Origin: Maribellus maritimus
Lineage (GTDB): Bacteria; Bacteroidota; Bacteroidia; Bacteroidales; Prolixibacteraceae
Direction: 5' to 3'
Length of the DNA stretch: 64,000 bases
NCBI RefSeq assembly: GCF_022267315.1
Contig: NZ_JAIKLE010000001.1
Location: 434,001 to 498,000 of the forward strand
The translations under genes were made by a program, and so were the position numbers. A model generated the notes under the pieces. The model made no database searches. It saw only the letters and a program-made list of their open reading frames with translations, and was not told where the DNA came from. Shown here one piece after another: positions 18,743 to 28,337 of this stretch (positions are counted from its first letter, which is position 1; each line of letters begins with the position of its first letter).

Positions 18743-19315
18743 ATGCTAAATCTTGTATTGTTTGGCCCTCCGGGAGCGGGAAAAGGAACGCAGGCTGAAT
18801 TTCTAATCAACTCATTTGGATTGAACCACTTATCGACAGGCGATTTACTTCGAAGTGAAATTGCTGCGGGAACAGAGCTTGGTCTGGAAGCCAAAAGTTA
18901 TATGGATAAAGGAGAACTGGTACCCGACGAAGTAGTTATCGGGATGATAAAAAGCAAACTGGAAAGCAATAAAGATGCAAAAGGCTTTATATTTGACGGT
19001 TTTCCACGAACCGTTGAACAAGCAAAAGCACTGGATAAGCTTCTGAAAGAAAATGACACACCTATTTCAGGTATGTTGAGTCTTGAGGTAGAAAAACAAG
19101 AATTGATAAACCGTTTATTGAGCCGGGGAAAAGTTTCAGGCAGAGCAGATGACCAGGATCAATCAGTAATTGAAAACCGGATTAATGTATACAACAAAAA
19201 AACATTGCCGTTAATTGAATATTACAAACCACAAGGCAAACATTTTGGGATAAACGGTATGGGAACCATCGAAGAAATTGCCGGAAGATTAAAAGAAGTA
19301 GTGGGAAAATTTTAA
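18743..19315 (+). CDS. adk: Adenylate kinase (short form)
   Basis: A 190-residue enzyme interconverting ATP + AMP and 2 [14 protein letters not shown] near the N-terminus is the P-loop. LSTGDLLR and [11 protein letters not shown] are the AMP-binding and NMP-lid segments. The region where long adenylate kinases have the LID insertion is replaced by a short loop ([13 protein letters not shown]), so this is the LID-less form, as is usual in Bacteroidota. It lies 11 nt after hpt, with obg 88 nt further on. Confidence 0.97.
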   Translation: MLNLVLFGPPGAGKGTQAEFLINSFGLNHLSTGDLLRSEIAAGTELGLEAKSYMDKGELVPDEVVIGMIKSKLESNKDAKGFIFDGFPRTVEQAKALDKLLKENDTPISGMLSLEVEKQELINRLLSRGKVSGRADDQDQSVIENRINVYNKKTLPLIEYYKPQGKHFGINGMGTIEEIAGRLKEVVGKF

Positions 19316-19403
19316 TTGCTTTTGTTTGTATTTCCGCTTTAACAGCGAAGTTTACAGCAAAAAACATTATCATTTAAAAAAGAAGGAGCAAAAAGGGAAG
19401 AAA

Positions 19404-20393
19404 ATGGCTGAATCAAATTTTGTTGATTACGTAAATATTTTTTGTAAATCGGGAAACGGAGGAGCTGGTTCAGCGCATTTGCGAAGAGAAAAGTATATTC
19501 CGAAAGGAGGCCCTGACGGAGGCGATGGTGGCCGCGGCGGGCACATTATCCTTCAAGGAAACCAAAATATGTGGACTCTCCTTCATTTAAAATATCAGAA
19601 ACACATCAAAGCCGGGCATGGCGAAGCAGGAGGTAAACAAAGGAGTACAGGAGCAGATGGGGAAGATATCATTCTGGAAGTTCCGCTGGGAACCGTAGCA
19701 CGAGATGCCGAGTCAGGCGAATTTCTGTTTGAAATCACAAAACATGGCGAATCACAAATTTTAATGGAAGGCGGTCGTGGCGGACTGGGGAACGACCACT
19801 TTAAATCATCAACCAACCAAACACCGCGCTACGCCCAGCCAGGCGAAGAAGGTGTTGAAGGCTGGAAAATACTGGAATTAAAAGTTCTCGCTGATGTTGG
19901 ACTGGTTGGTTTTCCCAGTGCAGGCAAATCAACCTTACTTTCTGTGGTCTCGGCGGCAAAACCTAAAATCGCCGAATATCATTTTACTACCCTTGTACCA
20001 AATTTAGGAATTGTAGGACACCGGGAACAACGTTCGTTTGTAATGGCCGACATTCCGGGGATTATTGAAGGTGCACACCAGGGGAAAGGTTTGGGAATTC
20101 GTTTTTTAAGACATATTGAACGTAATTCGATGTTGCTTTTTATTGTACCGGCCGACAGCAAAGATCATCTCAAAGAATATAAAATTCTTTTAAATGAGCT
20201 TGAAAAATATAATCCTGAATTACTTGATAAACAGCGCTTTTTATCCATCGGAAAAGCAGACATGCTGGATGAAGAACTAATGAAAGAAATCAGTAACGAA
20301 TTAAAAGGAATTCCGCACATGTTTTTTTCATCGGTTACGGGATTCAACATTCAAAAACTAAAAGATAAAATCTGGGAAATATTAAACAGTTAA
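19404..20393 (+). CDS. obg: GTPase Obg/CgtA
   Basis: A 329-residue GTPase that binds the 50S ribosomal subunit and acts in ribosome assembly and stress responses. The start is the ATG at 19404 ([13 protein letters not shown]), since the family begins with this glycine-rich Obg fold; the 26 codons before it are not conserved in character. The Obg domain covers about 1-157 ([14 protein letters not shown]). The G domain has GFPSAGKST (G1), [10 protein letters not shown] (G3) and a degenerate G4 (SIGKADML). There is no C-terminal OCT extension. The stop overlaps the next ATG by 1 nt (TAATG). Confidence 0.95.
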   Translation: MAESNFVDYVNIFCKSGNGGAGSAHLRREKYIPKGGPDGGDGGRGGHIILQGNQNMWTLLHLKYQKHIKAGHGEAGGKQRSTGADGEDIILEVPLGTVARDAESGEFLFEITKHGESQILMEGGRGGLGNDHFKSSTNQTPRYAQPGEEGVEGWKILELKVLADVGLVGFPSAGKSTLLSVVSAAKPKIAEYHFTTLVPNLGIVGHREQRSFVMADIPGIIEGAHQGKGLGIRFLRHIERNSMLLFIVPADSKDHLKEYKILLNELEKYNPELLDKQRFLSIGKADMLDEELMKEISNELKGIPHMFFSSVTGFNIQKLKDKIWEILNS

Positions 20394-21085
20394 TGGAGTT
20401 ACTTCAAAAAATATCGGAATTAGATACCGAACTTTTTTTATACCTGAACAGTTTTCATAATGATTTCTGGGACACAATCATGTTAATGGCCACGCGAAAA
20501 GAAACATGGTTTCCTTTTTATGCTGTTATTTTGTATTATTTTGTAAAAAACTACCGTGAAAAATCAATTTTAATTGTGATTTTTCTGGCTTTAACAATTT
20601 TAGCCAGCGACCAGATTTCAGTTTTTATCAAACATTGGGTTGAACGCCTGCGACCTGTATATAATCCGGAAATCGAACATCTTGTACATAATGTTTTACG
20701 AAAAGGAGGAAAATATGGCTTTGTATCTTCTCATGCGGCCAACACTTTTGGTATTTATGTTTTCACTTCCCGTATTTTCAAAAATCGCAGTTACAGTATT
20801 CTAATATTACTTTGGGCACTTTTGCTCTCGTATTCGCGTATTTACTCAGGAGTTCACTACCCAACCGATATTCTTTTTGGTGCACTTTTAGGATGGGGTA
20901 TTGGTTGGATAATGTTCAAAACATTAATTTTTCTCGACATTCACTTTTTTGGCACACGAATGCCTAAAATTGAAGCAACAGGTTTAGTCTTAAAACAGTC
21001 CGGTACAGTTTTTCTTGTATTTCTCACATTAATAACAACTGTTTTGATTGTTGTTTCCATTCTCCACTACTATAATTATCTGTAA
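20393..21085 (+). CDS. PAP2-family membrane phosphatase
   Basis: A 230-residue membrane protein with about six hydrophobic segments and the three phosphatase motifs of the type 2 phosphatidic acid phosphatase family: KHWVERLRP (K-x6-RP), SSHAANT (PSGH-like) and SRIYSGVHYPTD (SR-x5-H-x3-D). It should remove phosphate from a lipid such as undecaprenyl diphosphate, phosphatidylglycerophosphate or lipid A on the outer side of the inner membrane. It is translationally coupled to obg by TAATG and is followed after 1 nt by the MutS-like gene. Confidence 0.92.
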   Translation: MELLQKISELDTELFLYLNSFHNDFWDTIMLMATRKETWFPFYAVILYYFVKNYREKSILIVIFLALTILASDQISVFIKHWVERLRPVYNPEIEHLVHNVLRKGGKYGFVSSHAANTFGIYVFTSRIFKNRSYSILILLWALLLSYSRIYSGVHYPTDILFGALLGWGIGWIMFKTLIFLDIHFFGTRMPKIEATGLVLKQSGTVFLVFLTLITTVLIVVSILHYYNYL

Positions 21086-21086
21086 A

Positions 21087-22874
21087 ATGAACCGACCCGT
21101 TTCAGATTTTTACAACGATAGAAAAGAAAAATATACAGAGGATTTAAAAAGTGTATCAGGCCTGCTTCGACGTTTTGTCTGGTATCGTTTAGCCTCATTT
21201 ATTTTAATTTTCATTCCCGTTTCAACACTTGGTTTCGACACCTGGCTAACACTGTTTTTTACTATCGGGGCTCTTGTCCTTTTTTCCATTTTGGTAAAAA
21301 AGAATATTGAGCACGAAAAAAGAAAGAAAAAAATTTCTGTTCTTTTAAAAATTACAAAAAACGAACTTCTGGCTTTACAGCATTCGTTTTCGCATTTTGA
21401 AAACGGGGAATCTTTTTTGAATACCGAACATTTTTTCACATACGACCTCGATGTTTTTGGCGAGGGTTCCCTGTTTCAGTTTTTAAACCGGACCTCTACC
21501 CAAAGCGGACGTAAAAAACTGGCGAACTGGCTCATTCATCCATCGCTGGATAAAAATGAAATCGAGAAAAAACAGGAAGCCGTAAAAGAGCTGTCTGAAA
21601 TACCAGAGTGGCGACTTCAGTTTTTAGTAAACGGATTACTCTTTGAAGAAACCGAGGAGATGAGCAGAGAAATTAAAAACTGGTCAAACACCAAACTGGA
21701 TTTAAAAAACAGAAAAGCTACAAAGTGGCTAATTGGCATTTTGCCGCTGCTGACGTTTATTGCACTAATACCCGCAGTTACCGGTTTTTCCAATTTTTAC
21801 ATCTCCTCTGCAATTCTGGCACAATGGATTCTGATGTTTTTTTATGGGAAAAGGATTCGTCAGTACTTTCGCTACTTTGGACAGAAATCGAACCTGCTTG
21901 AAAAATACATGCAATCGTTGAAACTTATCGAAGAAAGGGAGTTCCAAACCGTATATCTTCTTGAGCTGCAAAAAAAGATTATTGCTCCCGATTCGGCAAG
22001 TCATGTTTTCAATAACTTAAAAAAACGGGTAACAGAATTTGAGTACCGGGGAAATATTATTGTAGGATTTATTTTGAATTCACTTTTCGTGTGGGATATT
22101 CGTTGTGTTTATAAACTTTGGAAATGGCATAACAAAAATCATAAAAAACTGACCGCCTGGCTTGATGTAATTGCAGAAATGGACGCTTTAATAAGTTTAG
22201 CCAATTTTGCCAATAACCAACCGGATTTTATCTTTCCCAAAATACACGACGGAGGTTTCACTTTCCGGGCAAATCAATTGGGACACCCGCTCCTTCTGTC
22301 GGAAAAAAGAGTATGTAATGATTTTGAAATAAACGGCTGGTCAAAAGTCATGATTGTAACCGGAGCAAATATGGCCGGAAAGAGTACTTTTTTGCGTACC
22401 GTTGGTGTTAATCTTATTCTTGGGCGCATTGGAGCACCGGTTTGCGCCAATGAAATGAAATTCACGCCGGTAAGGATTTATACCAATATGCGCACAACCG
22501 ATTCATTGTTAAAGGACGAATCGTACTTCTTCGCTGAATTAAAAAGGATAAAAGGCGTTCTGGACAGACTACAAAAAGGCGAGCGAATTTTTGTAATTCT
22601 TGACGAAATGCTCAAAGGAACCAACTCTGTTGACAAATTAAATGGCTCAAAAGAACTTATTCGCAAACTGGTAGAGTTTAGATCAGTTTCGTTGATTGCA
22701 ACACACGATTTAAAACTTAGCGAAATGGAAGAAGAATTCCCGCAACAGGTGTTTAACAAATGTTTTGAAATAAAAATTGAAAACGATGAACTGGTTTTTG
22801 ATTACAAACTTTCGGATGGTGTTACACGAACCATGAACGCTACTTTTTTGATGAAAAAAATGGGTATTATTTAA
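21087..22874 (+). CDS. Membrane-anchored MutS-family ATPase
   Basis: A 595-residue protein starting at the ATG at 21087, 1 nt after the PAP2 stop. The C-terminal 200 residues are the MutS ATPase: Walker A TGANMAGKSTFLRT, the RTTDSLLKDESYFFAE loop, Walker B FVILDEMLKGTNS and the ATHDLKLS switch. A MutS core/lever region precedes it (HFFTYDLDVFGEG, SGRKKLANWL). The N-terminal mismatch-recognition domain is absent. Instead there are hydrophobic segments near residues 30-70 and 213-260, which predict membrane attachment. There is no Smr nuclease domain, unlike MutS2. The role is unknown; mismatch repair itself is unlikely. Confidence 0.85.
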   Translation: MNRPVSDFYNDRKEKYTEDLKSVSGLLRRFVWYRLASFILIFIPVSTLGFDTWLTLFFTIGALVLFSILVKKNIEHEKRKKKISVLLKITKNELLALQHSFSHFENGESFLNTEHFFTYDLDVFGEGSLFQFLNRTSTQSGRKKLANWLIHPSLDKNEIEKKQEAVKELSEIPEWRLQFLVNGLLFEETEEMSREIKNWSNTKLDLKNRKATKWLIGILPLLTFIALIPAVTGFSNFYISSAILAQWILMFFYGKRIRQYFRYFGQKSNLLEKYMQSLKLIEEREFQTVYLLELQKKIIAPDSASHVFNNLKKRVTEFEYRGNIIVGFILNSLFVWDIRCVYKLWKWHNKNHKKLTAWLDVIAEMDALISLANFANNQPDFIFPKIHDGGFTFRANQLGHPLLLSEKRVCNDFEINGWSKVMIVTGANMAGKSTFLRTVGVNLILGRIGAPVCANEMKFTPVRIYTNMRTTDSLLKDESYFFAELKRIKGVLDRLQKGERIFVILDEMLKGTNSVDKLNGSKELIRKLVEFRSVSLIATHDLKLSEMEEEFPQQVFNKCFEIKIENDELVFDYKLSDGVTRTMNATFLMKKMGII

Positions 22875-23030
22875 ATTTTCTAGTCGAGTCAAAGAAATCC
22901 ACGATATTAAAAAATGATTGTTGAAAACTTAGCTAATCCCAGTAAAAACGGCACTTACAGAGCACACTTTTCAACCACACACTGTTAAATACTGAAGTAT
23001 TTTAATCTCGAAAACCATCATTGTTTTAGT

Positions 23031-23038
23031 TATATTTG
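23031..23038 (+). promoter_or_regulatory. Bacteroidota -7 promoter box for parE
   Basis: TATATTTG matches TAnnTTTG, 19 nt before the parE ATG. It lies in the 183-nt gap after the MutS-like gene and supports a separate transcript for parE-parC. No convincing -33 element is visible. Confidence 0.4.
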
Positions 23039-23057
23039 TGCCAAATTGAAGATAACT

Positions 23058-24893
23058 ATGACTCCGAATTACGACGAAGGGACAATTAAAACACTCGACT
23101 GGCAGGAACACATACAGAAGCGTCCGGGAATGTACATTGGAAAATTGGGCGACGGCTCAGCACCCGACGACGGAATTTATGTTCTTTTAAAGGAAGTTAT
23201 GGACAACTCCATCGATGAGTTTATGATGGGATTTGGGAAAAAAATAACCATAAACATCGATCAGGAGAAAGTAGTTGTTCGCGACTACGGACGTGGAATT
23301 CCTTTGGGGAAACTGGTGGATGTTGCCAGCAAAATGAATACCGGGGCCAAGTACGATTCAAAAGTATTTAAAAAGTCGGTGGGTTTAAATGGAGTCGGAA
23401 TAAAAGCGGTTAACGCACTTTCGTCTAATTTTACAATAAAAGCCGTTCGTGAGGGAGTGGCGAAAGAAGTATTTTTTAGTCAGGGTATAAAAACCGATGA
23501 AAAAGACTATAAAGGGCTGGACGAACCCAATGGCACACAGGTGGTATTTGAGCCCGACCAAACTGTTTTCAAAAAATTTCGTTTCATCAGCGACTATGTC
23601 GTAAATATGATGAAAAACTATACCTTTTTGAATGCGGGTTTAACGGTTGAATTTAACGGGGAAAAGTTTTATTCACGCAACGGTCTTCGCGACCTTCTGG
23701 AAGAAAACATGAACCACGATCTCATATATCCCATCATCCATTTAAAAGGGGAGGACATTGAAGTTGCGATCACCCACGGGAATCAATACGGAGAAGATTA
23801 CTACTCGTTTGTTAACGGACAACACACCACACAGGGAGGAACCCACTTACAGGCATTTCGGGAAGTGTTGGTAAAAACCATCCGCGAATTTTACAAAAAA
23901 GATTTTGACCCTTCAGATATCAGGGCTTCCATTGTTGCGGCAATTAGCATAAAGGTAGAAGAACCGGTTTTTGAATCGCAAACCAAAACCAAACTGGGTT
24001 CAAAAGATATCGGCCCCAACGGCCCTTCAGTGAGGGCGCATGTTGGAAATTTCCTCCAGAAAGAACTGGATAATTATCTCCACAAAAACCAGGAAACAGC
24101 GGAGATTCTTTTAAAAAGAATCGTTGAATCGGAACGGGAAAGAAAAGCCATTTCCGGAATTAAAAAACTGGCAAAACAGCGCGCAAAAAAAGCCAATCTG
24201 CACAACAAAAAATTGCGCGACTGTCGCGTTCATTTTAACGACAAAAATGAAAGAAACGAAGAATCGAGTATTTTTATTACCGAGGGGGATTCAGCCAGCG
24301 GTTCAATTACAAAATCGCGCGATGTAAACACCCAGGCTGTTTTCAGCTTACGGGGAAAACCGCTTAATACATACGGTTTAACCAAAAAGGTGGTATACGA
24401 AAATGAAGAGTTTAATCTTCTTCAGGCAGCCTTAAACATTGAAGAAAGTATGGAAGACCTTCGTTACAACAAGGTAATTATTGCCACTGATGCCGATGTT
24501 GACGGGATGCATATCCGGCTGCTGCTTATCACTTTCTTTTTACAGTTTTTCCCCGAGTTGATTCGGAAAGGCCATGTTCACATTCTTCAAACCCCGCTTT
24601 TCAGGGTGAGAAACAAACAAAAAACCTACTATTGTTATTCGGAAGAAGAAAAAGAAAAAGCCATAAAAAAATTAAAAGGAAAACCGGAAATCACACGGTT
24701 TAAAGGGTTGGGAGAAATTTCTCCGGATGAATTCAAAAATTTTATCGGGAAGGATATTCGCCTTGATCCTGTTATGATGAAAAAGCACGAATCGGTTGCA
24801 CAAATGCTGGAATTTTACATGGGAAAAAATACTCCCGACCGACAGGAATTTATAATCGACAACTTGTATGTCGAAAAAGACGAAGTAGCATAA
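23058..24893 (+). CDS. parE: DNA topoisomerase IV subunit B
   Basis: A 611-residue ATPase subunit of a type IIA topoisomerase, which unlinks daughter chromosomes. The start is the ATG at 23058 (MTPNYDEG), as the frame's upstream part begins at a TTG. The GHKL ATPase has [18 protein letters not shown] and GRGIPLG. The transducer domain and the TOPRIM domain follow ([21 protein letters not shown]), and the C-terminus has FKGLGEI. The N-terminal [18 protein letters not shown] style separates it from GyrB. parC follows after 41 nt. Confidence 0.93.
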   Translation: MTPNYDEGTIKTLDWQEHIQKRPGMYIGKLGDGSAPDDGIYVLLKEVMDNSIDEFMMGFGKKITINIDQEKVVVRDYGRGIPLGKLVDVASKMNTGAKYDSKVFKKSVGLNGVGIKAVNALSSNFTIKAVREGVAKEVFFSQGIKTDEKDYKGLDEPNGTQVVFEPDQTVFKKFRFISDYVVNMMKNYTFLNAGLTVEFNGEKFYSRNGLRDLLEENMNHDLIYPIIHLKGEDIEVAITHGNQYGEDYYSFVNGQHTTQGGTHLQAFREVLVKTIREFYKKDFDPSDIRASIVAAISIKVEEPVFESQTKTKLGSKDIGPNGPSVRAHVGNFLQKELDNYLHKNQETAEILLKRIVESERERKAISGIKKLAKQRAKKANLHNKKLRDCRVHFNDKNERNEESSIFITEGDSASGSITKSRDVNTQAVFSLRGKPLNTYGLTKKVVYENEEFNLLQAALNIEESMEDLRYNKVIIATDADVDGMHIRLLLITFFLQFFPELIRKGHVHILQTPLFRVRNKQKTYYCYSEEEKEKAIKKLKGKPEITRFKGLGEISPDEFKNFIGKDIRLDPVMMKKHESVAQMLEFYMGKNTPDRQEFIIDNLYVEKDEVA

Positions 24894-24934
24894 ATTTTTA
24901 CTAACCATATACAAGCCATTTGTTCTAACACAGT

Positions 24935-27589
24935 ATGGACGAAAAAGAGGGAATGTCAGAAGAAAATATAAATGAAGAGGAACTCCGGGACGATAACATC
25001 AAAGAGGAAATTACCTATTTGCCGGGGATGTATCGCAACTGGTTTCTCGACTATGCATCTTATGTAATTTTGGAACGTGCCGTTCCTTATATAAACGACG
25101 GACTAAAACCGGTGCAGCGTCGAATTATGCATGCAATGCGCGAAATGGACGATGGCCGCTACAACAAAGTAGCCAACATTATCGGGCAAACCATGCAATA
25201 TCACCCACATGGCGATGCATCGATTGCCGATGCCATTGTTCAACTGGGGCAAAAAGACTTATTGATTGATGCTCAGGGAAACTGGGGGAATATCCTTACA
25301 GGTGACGGAGCCGCAGCTGCCCGTTACATTGAGGCCCGTCTTTCAAAATTTGCTTTGGAAGTTCTTTTTAATCCGAAAACTACAGAGTGGAAACTTTCTT
25401 ACGACGGACGAAAAAGAGAACCACTTACTCTTCCTGTAAAATTTCCTTTGCTTCTGGCACAGGGAGTAGATGGGATTGCTGTTGGTCTGGCTTCAAAACT
25501 TTTCCCTCATAACTTTAACGAACTTATCGATGCATCCATTGCCTACCTCCGTAAGCAGGACTTTGAAATCGTCCCCGACTTTCCAACCGCAGGTATGGCA
25601 GATTTCAGTAAGTACAACGATGGTTTAAGAGGCGGTTCGGTTAAAGTTCGGGCAAAAATCGAAAAACTCGATAACAAAACCCTTGTTATTACAGAAATTC
25701 CATATGGAAAAACGACTACAACTTTAATCGAGTCGATAATTAAAGCAAATGACAAGGGAAAAATCAAAATAAAAAAGATTGACGACAACACAGCCCAGGA
25801 TGTTGAAATCCTTGTTCACCTGGCTTCAGGCGTTTCTTCCGACAAGACCATTGATGCATTGTATGCTTTTACCGATTGTGAAGTTTCACTTTCACCCAAT
25901 GCATGTATTATCGAGAACGACAAACCTCTTTTTATTGGGGTAAAGGAAATTCTGAAAAGATCGGCTGACAGCACAGTGGATTTGCTGAAAATGGAGCTGG
26001 AGATAAAAAAGGCCGAACTGGAAGAAGCATGGCATTTTTCTTCGCTGGAAAAAATATTTATTGAAGAACGCATATACAAAGACAAAAAATTTGAAGATTC
26101 GGAAAACATGGACCAGGCGATTGCGCACATCGACAAAAGACTGGATCCCTGGAAGCCAAAGCTAAAACGCGAAGTTACCCGCGAAGATATTTTAAAACTG
26201 ATGGAAATCAGAATGGCTCGTATCCTTAAATTCAACAAAGACAAAGCTGAGGATTTATTGCGTGCTATCGAAGATGAAATTGCCGATGTTGTTAATAATA
26301 TTGAAAACATTATTCCTTATACCATTAAATGGTTTAGCCATTTGAAAAACAAATATGGAAAAGGACGTGAACGTAAAACAGAAATCCGAAGTTTTGAAAA
26401 TATTGAAGCATCAAAAGTTGTGGTAAAAAACGAAAAGCTTTATATCGACCGGAAAGAAGGTTTTATGGGAACCGGACTGAAAAAAGCCGAATATATCTGC
26501 GATTGCTCCGATATTGACGATATTATTGTTTTCAGACGCGACGGCACCTATTTTATAACCAAAGTTTCAGACAAAGCTTTTATCGATAAAAATCCGTTAC
26601 ACATTGCAGTTTTCAAAAAGAATGACAAAAGAACCATTTACAATGTGGTTTATAAAGATGGGAAATCAGGCAATTTCTACATGAAACGTTTTTCTGTTAC
26701 GGGAGTTACCCGTGACAAAGAATACGATGTAACAAAAGGTTCAAAAGGTTCGCGCATTGCTTATTTCTCGGCGAATCCAAATGGCGAAGCCGAAGTTCTG
26801 AAAGTAATTTTAAAACCCAAGCCGCGTTTAAAAAAATTACATTTTGAAGTTGATTTGGGAGAACTGGCTATAAAAGGTCGCCAGTCGATGGGAAATCTTC
26901 TCACCAAACACGATGTCCACAAAATTAACCTAAAAGAAAAAGGCGTATCAACACTGGGAGGACGCAAAATCTGGTTCGATGAAGACGTGCTTCGATTAAA
27001 TGCGGATAAACGCGGAAAATATTTGGGTGAATTTTCCGGCGAAGATAAAATTCTCGTTCTATACAAAAAAGGAGAATACCAGCTATACAACTACGACTTG
27101 AGTAACCATTTTGATGACGACATTCTTTGTATTGAAAAATTTGATTCAGGAAAAGTACTGTCGGCTGTTTATTTTGACGCTGAAATGCAGTACTACTATG
27201 TAAAACGTTTTGAAATAGAAGAAGCAGAAGGAAAATTGTATCGTTTTGTTGGCGATAATCCTGATAATAAACTGGTAAGCATCACCTGGGTTCGTTACCC
27301 GAGACTGGAACTTGAATTTGGGGGTAAAAACTCGGAACGCGAAAATGAAATTATCGAAGTTGCTGAATTTATTGGCGTTAAATCATGGAAAGCTAAAGGG
27401 AAACGACTCTCCAATTATCATGTAGACAACATCAAAGAACTGGAGCCCATAATAAAAGATGAAGACGACAAGCCGGAAGAGGAAGAGCCGGAAGAAAAGA
27501 AAGGTTTTGATGATGTTCCTTTTGAAATAAAAAGACCAAAAAAAGATGACGACGAGGAGGAAAATCCTAATCAGATGTCACTTTTCTAA
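24935..27589 (+). CDS. parC: DNA topoisomerase IV subunit A
   Basis: An 884-residue breakage-and-reunion subunit that pairs with the ParE just upstream. The winged-helix region has RAVPYINDGLKPVQRRI and the catalytic Tyr is in AAARYIEARLS (around residue 130). A coiled-coil tower domain follows, then a C-terminal beta-pinwheel domain from about residue 500 with degenerate repeats (FMGTGLKKAEYI, ISTLGGRK-like). The last 50 residues are very acidic and lysine-rich (EEEEPEEKKG, DDDEEENPN). A hairpin terminator follows the stop. Confidence 0.94.
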   Translation: MDEKEGMSEENINEEELRDDNIKEEITYLPGMYRNWFLDYASYVILERAVPYINDGLKPVQRRIMHAMREMDDGRYNKVANIIGQTMQYHPHGDASIADAIVQLGQKDLLIDAQGNWGNILTGDGAAAARYIEARLSKFALEVLFNPKTTEWKLSYDGRKREPLTLPVKFPLLLAQGVDGIAVGLASKLFPHNFNELIDASIAYLRKQDFEIVPDFPTAGMADFSKYNDGLRGGSVKVRAKIEKLDNKTLVITEIPYGKTTTTLIESIIKANDKGKIKIKKIDDNTAQDVEILVHLASGVSSDKTIDALYAFTDCEVSLSPNACIIENDKPLFIGVKEILKRSADSTVDLLKMELEIKKAELEEAWHFSSLEKIFIEERIYKDKKFEDSENMDQAIAHIDKRLDPWKPKLKREVTREDILKLMEIRMARILKFNKDKAEDLLRAIEDEIADVVNNIENIIPYTIKWFSHLKNKYGKGRERKTEIRSFENIEASKVVVKNEKLYIDRKEGFMGTGLKKAEYICDCSDIDDIIVFRRDGTYFITKVSDKAFIDKNPLHIAVFKKNDKRTIYNVVYKDGKSGNFYMKRFSVTGVTRDKEYDVTKGSKGSRIAYFSANPNGEAEVLKVILKPKPRLKKLHFEVDLGELAIKGRQSMGNLLTKHDVHKINLKEKGVSTLGGRKIWFDEDVLRLNADKRGKYLGEFSGEDKILVLYKKGEYQLYNYDLSNHFDDDILCIEKFDSGKVLSAVYFDAEMQYYYVKRFEIEEAEGKLYRFVGDNPDNKLVSITWVRYPRLELEFGGKNSERENEIIEVAEFIGVKSWKAKGKRLSNYHVDNIKELEPIIKDEDDKPEEEEPEEKKGFDDVPFEIKRPKKDDDEEENPNQMSLF

Positions 27590-27605
27590 ATGAATAACAT
27601 ATAGC

Positions 27606-27637
27606 AGGACGCAAAACCAGCGTCCTTTTTTATTTTT
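27606..27637 (+). terminator. Rho-independent terminator of parC
   Basis: AGGACGC (27606-27612) pairs perfectly with GCGTCCT (27620-27626) around a 7-nt loop and is followed by a T-rich run. It starts 17 nt past the parC stop. Confidence 0.85.
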
Positions 27638-27666
27638 GCCAATCTCCGATTCACTTTGTATTTTTA
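27635..27666 (+). promoter_or_regulatory. Possible aroK promoter (-33 TTTG, -7 TATTTTTA)
   Basis: TTTG at 27635-27638 is followed after 20 nt by TATTTTTA at 27659-27666, near the Bacteroidota spacing and one mismatch from TAnnTTTG. The -7 box ends 15 nt before the aroK ATG. The -33 element coincides with the end of the parC terminator T run, so the match may be partly chance. Confidence 0.35.
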
Positions 27667-27681
27667 CGTTTTTCAAGAATT

Positions 27682-28182
27682 ATGAGAATATACCTGATTG
27701 GTTACATGGGATGCGGAAAGTCAACGTTAGGGAGAAGACTTTCAAAACACACCGGCCTGCAGTTTGTGGATATGGACCACTACATTGAAGAACGAAACTG
27801 TAAAACAATACCTCAAATTTTTGCTGAGGATGGAGAGGCAGAATTTCGCAAAAAAGAACAAAAAGCATTACAGGAACTCTCGGAGTTTACGAATATTATA
27901 ATTGCTACCGGTGGCGGCGCACCCTGCTTTTTTGATAATATCGACCTAATGAACAAAACCGGAAAAACAATGTATATGAATATTGCTCCGGGCATTCTGG
28001 CCGATCGCCTTTTAAAATCGAAAACAGAACGTCCTCTTATCAAAGGCAAATCGCGCGATGAATTGGTTGTTTTTATTGATGAAACACTCAAAAAAAGAAA
28101 CGAATTTTATACACAGGCTCAATACCAGATCTCCGAACCCGACATTGATTTGGATTATGTAATGAAAATGCTGGAAGAATGA
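27682..28182 (+). CDS. aroK: Shikimate kinase
   Basis: A 166-residue enzyme that phosphorylates shikimate with ATP in aromatic amino acid synthesis. GYMGCGKSTLG is the P-loop, FVDMDHYIEE holds the shikimate-binding Asp, FRKKEQKAL holds the Arg, and ATGGGAPC is the glycine-rich substrate loop. The lid has KSKTERPLI. The length is normal. It is separated from parC by a terminator and from the next gene by 155 nt, so it is probably transcribed alone. Confidence 0.96.
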   Translation: MRIYLIGYMGCGKSTLGRRLSKHTGLQFVDMDHYIEERNCKTIPQIFAEDGEAEFRKKEQKALQELSEFTNIIIATGGGAPCFFDNIDLMNKTGKTMYMNIAPGILADRLLKSKTERPLIKGKSRDELVVFIDETLKKRNEFYTQAQYQISEPDIDLDYVMKMLEE

Positions 28183-28337
28183 TTTTACGCTTCCTTTCCC
28201 TCTTTATTTACTGACGATCGTCATCCGTTTCTTCACAAATTAAAACTAACTTTTCGGCTTCAAAAAATATATTTTATCTCAATCAAAGTTTTGGTTGCAT
28301 TGCGTTTAAAATTTGACTTATTCAACAAAAAATATTT

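Noticed and set aside
25816-26310. Minus-strand ORF of 164 codons inside parC
   Set aside because: Antisense to parC, mostly Ser/Ile/Phe-rich text with no motif; a shadow ORF.
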